A DNA stretch of 21,522 nucleotides, from positions 1 through 21,522 of the forward strand of contig JAFZLN010000113.1 of assembly GCA_017551465.1 (NCBI GenBank), written 5' to 3'. Below, one piece after another: positions 13,905-21,199 of this stretch (the stretch's first letter is position 1; each line of letters begins with the position of its first letter). The notes beneath the pieces are model-generated. The model saw only the letters and a program-made list of their open reading frames with translations, had not been told where the DNA came from and did not search any database. Both the position numbers and the translations under genes were made by a program. The DNA is from Bacilli bacterium (GTDB lineage Bacteria; Bacillota_I; Bacilli_A; RFN20; CAG-826).

Positions 13905-14552
13905 ATGGAAAACAAATTATTAAAGGTTTTAAAACCAGTGGTTCGTGTCGTAACTCTTATCTCCATTGCCTTAGGTCTTCTCGCCGTCGCAATCTTAGTG
14001 TTATACAACTTCTCTGATGTATTAACAATCTATACAGACGATGGCACAAAATACGCAGATGGCTTCTCCTATCCAGGTTATCAAACCATCTTCGCCGGTT
14101 TCGGTAATATGATCATTCAAGGTTATACCGAAACAACATTCAACATTTGGACATTCTTAGGATGCTTCTTACCATTAATTGGTTGTATCGTCGCCAGCAT
14201 CATGCTCGCTACCAACTTCTTAAGAAGAGGCACAAATAAGAAGAAAGCCATTGTTGAAGGTATCGTCGCAGTCTTCTTAATCTTCGGTGGTATCATCCTA
14301 CTCAACGTTGACAAGTTATGGATTGAAAACGCCAAACACGTCACAGGTTCTTACACCAATTATTACGAAGCATACTTATTACCAGCGATTAATGGTGAAT
14401 TATATTTCGGTAGAGATTACTTCCCAGTCGTCACATGTGTGGTCTGCTTAATCGTCGGTATCGTTAAAGCTCTTAACTGTGGCTTACTCTTATTCCAAAA
14501 GTACTATGCCAGAAAAGTTAACAGCAGACAAAACGTCGAAATCAGTAAATAG
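13905..14552 (+). CDS. Small four-helix membrane protein of the GH3 operon
   Basis: A 215-residue integral membrane protein of unknown family. It has four likely helices (about 12-34, 82-104, 115-133 and 170-197). The N-terminus (MENKLLK) and a Lys/Arg-rich loop after helix 2 (LRRGTNKKK) point to cytoplasmic sides. The loop between helices 1 and 2 (about 35-80) is Asp/Tyr-rich and should face outside, as should the loop between helices 3 and 4 (134-168). It is preceded by AAGGAGG, 13 nt after the repeat lipoprotein and 12 nt before the double-anchored GH3. The arrangement suggests a partner of those two proteins, perhaps a membrane scaffold, but no catalytic or transport motif is visible. Confidence 0.8.
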   Translation: MENKLLKVLKPVVRVVTLISIALGLLAVAILVLYNFSDVLTIYTDDGTKYADGFSYPGYQTIFAGFGNMIIQGYTETTFNIWTFLGCFLPLIGCIVASIMLATNFLRRGTNKKKAIVEGIVAVFLIFGGIILLNVDKLWIENAKHVTGSYTNYYEAYLLPAINGELYFGRDYFPVVTCVVCLIVGIVKALNCGLLLFQKYYARKVNSRQNVEISK

Positions 14553-14564
14553 GAGGAGACGATC

Positions 14565-17500
14565 ATGAAAGCAAAAAATAGAAGAATTACATATTTAGCT
14601 GTTACCGGTATCGCGGTTCTCGCTATCTTAGGTGGTGCGACAATCGCCGCTAACATGCAATCTAATAACTTAGACTTGTTACTCGGTCGTGGTAAACAAC
14701 ACACAAACGATAACAGTAACTTAGACGGTAATTACATTAACTTCAAATTTGATAATCAAGATGATGCATTAAAGAATGCACAAAGAATGACACAATTAAC
14801 CGCCGAAGAAGGTATGACATTGCTCAAAAATAAAGACAACGCTCTTCCTTTAGCGGCCAATGAAGGTGTTACCGTTCTCGGTTATTATTCCTGGCATAAC
14901 AATATGTCTGGTGGTGAAGACCCAGCTGATACAAAAGGTGCGGTTTCTCTCGCTAATGGTATTGAACAAGATACAGATATCCCATTCAACACTGCGACTA
15001 AAGATTTATATGCTGCCACAAGTGGTGACTTCGCTGATCCAGCCACTTCCTTAGCAAGTGCAGAAGGAACGTTCGCTCAATACCCAACCGCAGTTATCAC
15101 CTTAAAGAGAAACTCTGGTGAAGGTAATGACCACTCCTTAAATGCCGGTGCGGCAGAACAAAATAGAAGTGGTCTTGTTATCACTAATGCAGAATTAAAA
15201 CTCATTGATTACGCTTGTAAGAAATTCAACAAAGTTATTATCGTTGTTAACTCTGCTAACGCGATGGAACTTGGTTGGTTACAAGAAGATGATCCAAATA
15301 TGAATAATGGCATCTACACAGATCCATACACCAATAGCCAATATGACTTCGGTAAAGTTAAAGCCGCTATCTGGGCTGGTTGCTGTGGTTCCCAAGGTGG
15401 TATTGCCTTAGCAAACATCTTAAAGGGTGCTGTTAACCCATCTGGCCACCTCGTTGATACATACGTTCGTGACTTAAGAAACGATCCAACATATAAGAAC
15501 TTCGGTTCTTACCTCTATAGCAATTCTGATGAACTCAATTCATATCAAGACGAAACATTCTTCGTTGAATATGAAGAAGGTATCTATGTCGGTTATAGAT
15601 ATTACGAAACAGCTTATAAAGAAGCAAAAGACGGTAACTATGCTGGCTTTGATTACGCTAGAGAAGTCGTCTTCCCATTCGGTTATGGCTTAAGCTATAC
15701 AACATTCTCACAAGAATACGTTGGCACTCCATCATTCGATAAGGAAACAAACGAATACACATTCCAAGTCAAAGTTACTAATACCGGTGCTGTCAAAGGT
15801 AAAGGCGTTGCTCAAATCTATGTGAGCGCTCCATATACTGACGAAGACAAAGCTAACCATGTTGAAAAATCACATGTTGTCTTAGCGGGATTCGGTAAAA
15901 CAGAAGTTTTAGATCCAAATGCTTCTGAAACATTAACAATTAAAGTTAATAGAGACTATTTCACAAGCTATGATTATCAAGTTGAAAAGGCTTATATCTT
16001 AGACGCTGGTGAATATAAGTTCTACTTATCCGATAACGCTCACTCCTGGGCGGAAATCGATGAATTAGCCTCTGGTAAAGAAAAAGTCTTATGGACAGAT
16101 ACACTTGCTAAGAAAGTCGTCTTCAAAGATGGCAAAGATGGTAAACGTCCAACAGACAAATCAACCGCGGTTAATAAAGAAGACGATGAATTAAATTATC
16201 ACTTCAAGAATTACGGTGGTGATGTCGACCACGGTGAAGGCTACGCTATTAACTTCACAAGAACAAACTTCAGAGGTTCATTCCCACAATCTCCACGTGA
16301 TGAAGATATGGAATTAACAGATGCACGTGCATTAAAACAAGTTGGTAAATATGATGTTTGGGCTGAAGAAAATAACCCAATCACTGAAATGCCAACAGTT
16401 AATACCGATCCAACAAGCTATACATTAGCAAGTATGAGAGGTGTTGACTTCGATGATCCAAAATGGGATGACTATATGAATCAATTCACCAAAGATAAAA
16501 TGGTTGAAATGGTCACCAATGGTGGTTGGAACGAAAAAGCCGATACAGAAAACGGTGTTCCAGAATCATATGACGCTGACTCCCCATACGGATACTACGC
16601 TGCTGCATTATCCATTAAGAACATTAACAAATGGTACTGTGGTGATCCAATGGTCGCTGCGACATTCAATGAAAAACTCGCTAGAGAATTAGGTGATGCC
16701 TTCGGTGAAGAAGCTCACGCTAACTACTTAGCTGGTGGTTCCTTAATTACAGGTATCTATGGTTACGGTCTCAATATGCATAGAAGTGCATTTGGTGGCA
16801 GAAACTATGAATACTATTCAGAAGATGGCGTTTTAGCCGGTAAGATGGCCGCTGCTGAAGCAGGTGGTGCTTCTGAAAAAGGCTTAATCGTCTTCATGAA
16901 ACACTATGCCTTAAACGATCAAGAAACAAACCGTCAAAAGAATGGTTACTGTGCTTGGGTCAATGAACAAGCTTTCCGTGAAGTCTACCTTAAAGGTTGG
17001 GAACTTTACATGAAAGAAGCCAAGATGACAGTTAGATACTATGCTCAAGAAGGTGAAACCTTAGCTTCCACATTATCTGAAAAGACAATGAGCGCTGCTA
17101 CAGGTATCATGACTTGCTATAACAGAATCGGTGCGACATGGGGCGGTGCTTCCGTTTCCATCCACGGTATCTTAGAAGACGAATTCGGCTTCACAGGCAC
17201 TGCAATTACCGATGCTGGTGGTCAAAAGAACACATATATGACTTCTGACTTCATGCTTAGAAGAGGTGGTCACTTAACATTAACAAATAATGGTGGTGAC
17301 GGTTTATATGACGCATCTTCTCCAACAGCGGTCTATCACCTTAAAGATGCGACAAAGCACATCTTATTCAATAAAGCTAACAGTAACTGCGTCCAAGGTA
17401 TCTCTCCAAGTGCTTCCATTTGGTACGATATGAGCCCATGGAAAGGTGGCTTCATCGCCGCTTGGGTCGTCGTTGGTATCCTTGCCTTAGCAGATACTGC

Positions 17501-17570
17501 AGTGATTACACTCATTGCTCTTGATAAGATCAACGTCAAGGAAAGAAAAGAACCTGAAGAAGAATATTAA
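14565..17570 (+). CDS. GH3 glycosidase, permuted, anchored at both ends
   Basis: A 1001-residue GH3-family enzyme. An N-terminal signal anchor (about 9-30, after MKAKNRR) and a second helix near the C-terminus (about 961-985) with a charged tail (KINVKERKEPEEEY) place the roughly 930-residue enzyme outside with both termini inside. Domain order is permuted. The C-type domain comes first (likely acid/base E186 in NSGEGNDH), then FGYGLSYTTF (372-381) and a fibronectin III-like domain. The barrel domain follows from about 620, with GGRNYEYYSED, K779-H780 and likely nucleophile D883 in AITDAGG. It resembles the GH3 at 467 but is anchored differently and has an insertion before GIMTCYNR. GGAGGAG precedes the ATG. 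It is the last gene of the operon and is followed by a terminator. The exact substrate is not deducible. Confidence 0.93.
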   Translation: MKAKNRRITYLAVTGIAVLAILGGATIAANMQSNNLDLLLGRGKQHTNDNSNLDGNYINFKFDNQDDALKNAQRMTQLTAEEGMTLLKNKDNALPLAANEGVTVLGYYSWHNNMSGGEDPADTKGAVSLANGIEQDTDIPFNTATKDLYAATSGDFADPATSLASAEGTFAQYPTAVITLKRNSGEGNDHSLNAGAAEQNRSGLVITNAELKLIDYACKKFNKVIIVVNSANAMELGWLQEDDPNMNNGIYTDPYTNSQYDFGKVKAAIWAGCCGSQGGIALANILKGAVNPSGHLVDTYVRDLRNDPTYKNFGSYLYSNSDELNSYQDETFFVEYEEGIYVGYRYYETAYKEAKDGNYAGFDYAREVVFPFGYGLSYTTFSQEYVGTPSFDKETNEYTFQVKVTNTGAVKGKGVAQIYVSAPYTDEDKANHVEKSHVVLAGFGKTEVLDPNASETLTIKVNRDYFTSYDYQVEKAYILDAGEYKFYLSDNAHSWAEIDELASGKEKVLWTDTLAKKVVFKDGKDGKRPTDKSTAVNKEDDELNYHFKNYGGDVDHGEGYAINFTRTNFRGSFPQSPRDEDMELTDARALKQVGKYDVWAEENNPITEMPTVNTDPTSYTLASMRGVDFDDPKWDDYMNQFTKDKMVEMVTNGGWNEKADTENGVPESYDADSPYGYYAAALSIKNINKWYCGDPMVAATFNEKLARELGDAFGEEAHANYLAGGSLITGIYGYGLNMHRSAFGGRNYEYYSEDGVLAGKMAAAEAGGASEKGLIVFMKHYALNDQETNRQKNGYCAWVNEQAFREVYLKGWELYMKEAKMTVRYYAQEGETLASTLSEKTMSAATGIMTCYNRIGATWGGASVSIHGILEDEFGFTGTAITDAGGQKNTYMTSDFMLRRGGHLTLTNNGGDGLYDASSPTAVYHLKDATKHILFNKANSNCVQGISPSASIWYDMSPWKGGFIAAWVVVGILALADTAVITLIALDKINVKERKEPEEEY

Positions 17571-17580
17571 TAGCTTTAAG

Positions 17581-17598
17581 TTTCATATATCCTTTCTC
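17581..17598 (+). repeat. Shared 3' flanking element, copy 2
   Basis: It matches the segment at 9744-9761 with one mismatch in 18 and, like it, lies between a stop codon and a terminator. Confidence 0.45.
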
Positions 17599-17601
17599 TA
17601 G

Positions 17602-17630
17602 AAGGGGGCGCCTTGTGCGCCTCTTTCCTT
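17602..17630 (+). terminator. Terminator of the lipoprotein-GH3 operon
   Basis: GGCGC (17607-17611) pairs with GCGCC (17617-17621), extended by AAGGG against TCTTT with wobble pairs, then CCTT. The T tract is short, so it is somewhat less certain than the others. Confidence 0.7.
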
Positions 17631-17638
17631 AGAAAGAA

Positions 17639-17669
17639 GCAATTTATGAAATAAAACCAACAATTTATG
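17639..17669 (+). promoter_or_regulatory. Candidate LytTR-type site, class A-like (box A3)
   Basis: GCAATTTATG (17639-17648) and ACAATTTATG (17660-17669) share 9 of 10 bases with starts exactly 21 bp apart. The TTATG end matches boxes A1 and A2, while the upstream half is one base shorter than theirs. It lies about 90 bp before the cytosolic GH3 gene. Confidence 0.5.
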
Positions 17670-17704
17670 TAAGATAGTATGAATACTATTAACAATATGT
17701 TAAT

Positions 17705-17733
17705 CTAATACTGCATTTAGAAAATATTACAAT
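17705..17733 (+). promoter_or_regulatory. Weak candidate promoter of the cytosolic GH3 gene
   Basis: TACAAT (17728-17733) is a 5-of-6 match to the -10 consensus and would give a leader of about 20 nt with the AAGGAG site. The -35 position (CTAATA) is poor. TATGTT at 17696-17701 is an alternative -10 closer to box A3. Confidence 0.3.
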
Positions 17734-17758
17734 AATACCCCAAAATAAGGAGTTTTTT

Positions 17759-20227
17759 ATGGCAAGAAAATATCAAGATATCATTGACCAATTAACCTTG
17801 AAAGAAAAGGCTAGTTTAATTAGTGGTAAGGACTTCTGGCAAACAGTCAACATCGATAGAGTTGGCATTCCAAGTGCCTTCCTTAGTGATGGCCCTCATG
17901 GTGTGAGAAGACAAGCCGCTGCGGCGGACCACTTAGGTTTAAACGCTTCTATTCCAGCGACATCTTATCCAACCGCTGCGACAATGGCGAATTCTTGGGA
18001 TCCTGAATTAGGTGAAGAATTAGGTCAAAAGTTAGGTCAAGAAGCCGCGGTTCAAAAAGTTAATATTCTTTTAGGCCCAGGCCTTAATATGAAAAGAAGT
18101 CCATTATGTGGACGTAACTTTGAATACTTCTCTGAAGATCCATATTTAGCGGGTAAAATGGCCGCTGGTTATGTTAGAGGTATCCAATCCAATGGTATTT
18201 CCGCTTGTGTCAAACACTTTGCTTGTAATAACCAAGAAGAAAACAGAATGACTCTTGATAGTGTTGTTGATGAAAGAACATTTAGAGAAATCTATTTAAC
18301 AGCGTTTGAAATTGCTGTTAAAGAAGGTAAGACCAAGAGCATCATGTCATCTTATAACTTAATTAATGGTAAGTTCGCTAATGAAAATGAACATCTCTTA
18401 GTGGACATCCTTAGAAAAGAATGGGGTTATAACGGCTTAGTGGTCACTGACTGGGGTGGTAATAATGATGGTATTGCCTCTTTAAGATGTGGCAACCAAT
18501 TAGAAATGCCTGGTACACCAGATAGACCAGAAGAAGTTATTAATGCCATTGAAAAAGGTGAATTAGAAGAATCCATCTTAGATGATTGTGTTGATAAACT
18601 ATTAGAAACAGTCTTTGACACCATGGAAAATGGTGTGAATAAAGCGCCTGAAAAGTTTGATGTTGAAGAACACCATAATGCCGCACAAAGATTCGCAGAA
18701 GAAAGTGCTGTTCTTTTAAAGAACAAAGGTGTCTTACCATTACGCAAAGATAAGAAAGTAGCCTTTATCGGCGACTTCTTATACTTACCAAGATATCAAG
18801 GTGCTGGCTCTTCTATTGTTAATCCAACAAAGTTAGATAATACAGTCGATTTATTACCAGAATCAGGTTTCAATGTTGTGGGAACCGCCAAAGGCTTTAA
18901 TAGATATGGTAAGAAGAACAAGAAATTGCATGATGAAGCCATTGAACTCGCTAAGAAAGCGGATGTCGTGGTCATGTATCTTGGCTTAGACGAAGTGACC
19001 GAAGCAGAAGGCTTAGATAGGCAAAATCTCCATATTGAAAACAACCAATTAGAACTTGTTAAAGATATTAAAGCGTTAGATAAAGAAATCGTTGTTGTCT
19101 TATCATGCGGTAGTGCAGTTGAAATGCCATTTATCGATGACGTCTCCGCTGTTTTACATTGTTATCTTAACGGTCAAGCAGGTGCACAAGCGGCTTTAAA
19201 TATCCTTTCTGGCAAAGTGAATCCTTCTGGTAAATTATCAGAAACCATTCCTTTAGCGTTAGAGGATGTTGCTAGCAGTGATAACTTCCCAAGCCATACA
19301 AGAACAATTGAATATCGTGAAGCATATGGTATTGGCTACAGATACTTCGATATCGCGCAAAAGCCAGTCAGATTCCCATTCGGTTTCGGCTTAAGCTATA
19401 CAACATTTGAATATAAGAATCTCATTGTTGAAAACAAAGGTGTCACTTTTGAAATCACTAACGTTGGTGACGTTGATGGTAAAGAAATCGCCCAATTATA
19501 TGTTGGTTTAAAAGGCAGTGCGCTTATTAGACCTGCCAAAGAATTAAAAGGCTTCACTAAAGTCTTCTTAAAAGCGGGCGAAACTAAGAAAGTCACCATT
19601 CCATTTGACGATAAGACATTTAGATATTTCAATACCGCGACTAATAAGTGGGAAATTGAAAAAGGTGTCTATGACTTATATGTCGCCGCTTCTATTGATG
19701 ATATCCGTTTAGAAGGCTCGATTAGTCAAATCGGTACCACAAATACTGTTCCTTATAACAAAGAAGAAGATTTACCACACTACGCTAGTGGTGAATTAAG
19801 AAATATTCCAGATGAAGAATTCAGAATCTTGTTAGGTCATGAAATTCCTAACGGCGCTCTTCCTTTCTATAAGAAGAATAGAATGGTGGTCGACTATAAT
19901 ACCACATTCAGTGAATTACGCTATTCTAAGCGCTGGATTGGCCGTTTAGTGGGTAAAGCTATTCCTTGGTTCACAAGAGTGCTTAGAAAGATGGGAAACC
20001 GTGTTTTAGCGAATACTCTTGTCATGGGTGTTGTCCATCAACCAATGAGAGGTATGTCTAGATTCTCTGGTGGTGGTCTCCGTATGAGCCAATTAGATGG
20101 CTTAATCATGATCTTCAATGGTCACTTCTGGAAGGGCTTACATCACTTCAATAAAGAAGGACGCAAATATAAGAAGCTCGCGAAAGCGGAAAAGAAAGCC
20201 CAAAAAGAAGCGGAAGAAAAGAAATAA
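17759..20227 (+). CDS. Cytosolic GH3 beta-glycosidase, canonical order
   Basis: An 822-residue GH3-family enzyme without signal or membrane helix, probably a cytosolic beta-glucosidase acting on imported oligosaccharides. The barrel domain is first, with LSDGPHGVRRQ (D44), GRNFEYFSEDP, K152-H153 and likely nucleophile D231 in VVTDWGGNND. The C-type domain follows (about 325-530, likely acid/base E417 in EAEGLDR), then FGFGLSYTTF (541-550) and a fibronectin III-like domain (about 555-650). A basic C-terminal extension (about 665-822), with RMSQLDGLIMIFNGHF and a Lys/Glu-rich tail, resembles extensions of other Firmicutes GH3 enzymes. AAGGAG precedes the ATG. It stands alone between two terminators, with a 21-bp-spaced repeat upstream. 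This canonical order contrasts with the two permuted GH3 paralogues. Confidence 0.93.
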   Translation: MARKYQDIIDQLTLKEKASLISGKDFWQTVNIDRVGIPSAFLSDGPHGVRRQAAAADHLGLNASIPATSYPTAATMANSWDPELGEELGQKLGQEAAVQKVNILLGPGLNMKRSPLCGRNFEYFSEDPYLAGKMAAGYVRGIQSNGISACVKHFACNNQEENRMTLDSVVDERTFREIYLTAFEIAVKEGKTKSIMSSYNLINGKFANENEHLLVDILRKEWGYNGLVVTDWGGNNDGIASLRCGNQLEMPGTPDRPEEVINAIEKGELEESILDDCVDKLLETVFDTMENGVNKAPEKFDVEEHHNAAQRFAEESAVLLKNKGVLPLRKDKKVAFIGDFLYLPRYQGAGSSIVNPTKLDNTVDLLPESGFNVVGTAKGFNRYGKKNKKLHDEAIELAKKADVVVMYLGLDEVTEAEGLDRQNLHIENNQLELVKDIKALDKEIVVVLSCGSAVEMPFIDDVSAVLHCYLNGQAGAQAALNILSGKVNPSGKLSETIPLALEDVASSDNFPSHTRTIEYREAYGIGYRYFDIAQKPVRFPFGFGLSYTTFEYKNLIVENKGVTFEITNVGDVDGKEIAQLYVGLKGSALIRPAKELKGFTKVFLKAGETKKVTIPFDDKTFRYFNTATNKWEIEKGVYDLYVAASIDDIRLEGSISQIGTTNTVPYNKEEDLPHYASGELRNIPDEEFRILLGHEIPNGALPFYKKNRMVVDYNTTFSELRYSKRWIGRLVGKAIPWFTRVLRKMGNRVLANTLVMGVVHQPMRGMSRFSGGGLRMSQLDGLIMIFNGHFWKGLHHFNKEGRKYKKLAKAEKKAQKEAEEKK

Positions 20228-20233
20228 AACAAT

Positions 20234-20268
20234 AAAGGGTTCGTGAATTAAAACGAATCCTTTTCATT
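20234..20268 (+). terminator. Terminator of the cytosolic GH3 gene
   Basis: AAAGGGTTCG (20234-20243) pairs with CGAATCCTTT (20254-20263, one wobble), followed by TTCATTT. Confidence 0.85.
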
Positions 20269-20287
20269 TAAAAATACTAAGAATACT

Positions 20288-21040
20288 ATGTATAACATGA
20301 ATAACTTATACAAAGAGATCTTTAAACGAAAATCATTCCATTTCTTCATCGGTGGTGAGCCCACAACTGAAGAAGATGTAAAACTAGTCAGTGATTTTAT
20401 CATAACTGTTGAACCTCTTTATCCTGACATTAAAACTGAAATAAGAATTGTGAAGGAAAATGAAACAACATGTCATAGAGGCGCTGACTACTGCATTCTC
20501 TTTTATAGTGAGCCTAAAGGCGAATATCTAAGGAATATCGGCTATATCGGTGAACAAATCGATTTATATCTCACATCACTCAATATTGGTGCGCTTTGGT
20601 TTGGTATTGGTAAGACCAAGGAAAAGGAAATAGAAGGTTTAGAATATGTCATTATGATTGCCTTTAAAAGAATGCCTGAAAATAGTTTTAGAAAAGACAT
20701 GTTCAAATCTAAAAGGAAACCACTTGATGAAATATGGTCAGGTGAACAGATGGATATCGCTAATATCGTGAGATTCACGCCATCTGCGTGTAATACACAG
20801 CCATGGTTTGTGGAGAATAAGGAAAACACATTAGAGGTTCACCGTTATAAGAAACCTGGAAAACGCGGCATTATGCCAATGGATAAAGTGATGTTTTATA
20901 ACCGAATTGATATTGGCATATTCCTGTATATGTTAGAAACATGTCTTAACGAAAAAGGCATTAAATATCAAAGAGAACTATTACCGGATTTAAGTGATAG
21001 TGAAGTTGAAAAGACATTGTCTGCGAAATATAAAATGTAA
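20288..21040 (+). CDS. Nitroreductase-like flavoprotein, TM1586 type
   Basis: A 250-residue soluble protein resembling the putative TM1586-type nitroreductase family, probably FMN-binding. Visible family features are an N-terminal RKSFHFF (equivalent of the RRSIRxF start of nitroreductases), a central NIGALWFGIG, and FTPSACNTQPWFV, the Asn-x-Gln-Pro-Trp segment typical of this group. The protein looks like two nitroreductase half-domains in tandem. The physiological substrate is unknown. No Shine-Dalgarno sequence precedes the ATG at 20288. An in-frame ATG at 20297 is an alternative start, also without one. A -10-like TACTAA (20275-20280) lies 7 nt upstream, so the message may be leaderless. 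It is flanked by terminators on both sides and has no obvious tie to the glycan genes. Confidence 0.8.
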   Translation: MYNMNNLYKEIFKRKSFHFFIGGEPTTEEDVKLVSDFIITVEPLYPDIKTEIRIVKENETTCHRGADYCILFYSEPKGEYLRNIGYIGEQIDLYLTSLNIGALWFGIGKTKEKEIEGLEYVIMIAFKRMPENSFRKDMFKSKRKPLDEIWSGEQMDIANIVRFTPSACNTQPWFVENKENTLEVHRYKKPGKRGIMPMDKVMFYNRIDIGIFLYMLETCLNEKGIKYQRELLPDLSDSEVEKTLSAKYKM

Positions 21041-21087
21041 TAAAGCAGATTATTGAGAACCGCGAGATTAGTTTTAAATAAGAGAGG

Positions 21088-21109
21088 AACCGCTTAAGCG
21101 GTTTTTCTT
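21088..21109 (+). terminator. Terminator of the nitroreductase-like gene
   Basis: AACCGC (21088-21093) and GCGGTT (21098-21103) close on a TTAA loop and are followed by TTT and CTTA. Confidence 0.85.
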
Positions 21110-21148
21110 ATGCTTTTATAAAGGAGTATTGACAATAATTCAAAAAAA

Positions 21149-21179
21149 CGAAAAAATTAAGGTGCAACTCGAAAAAATT
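21149..21179 (+). repeat. Direct repeat with 21-bp spacing before the ATPase gene
   Basis: CGAAAAAATT occurs at 21149-21158 and 21170-21179, starts 21 bp apart, and CGAAAA follows again at 21180. A perfect -35-like TTGACA (21129-21134) lies upstream but no good -10 follows. The A-rich composition raises the chance of coincidence, and the motif differs from classes A and B. Confidence 0.4.
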
Positions 21180-21199
21180 CGAAAATGGAGGTTTATGAC

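Noticed and set aside
21129..21134. Perfect TTGACA as a promoter for the ATPase gene
   Set aside because: No acceptable -10 element at 16-18 nt. The downstream sequence is A-rich.
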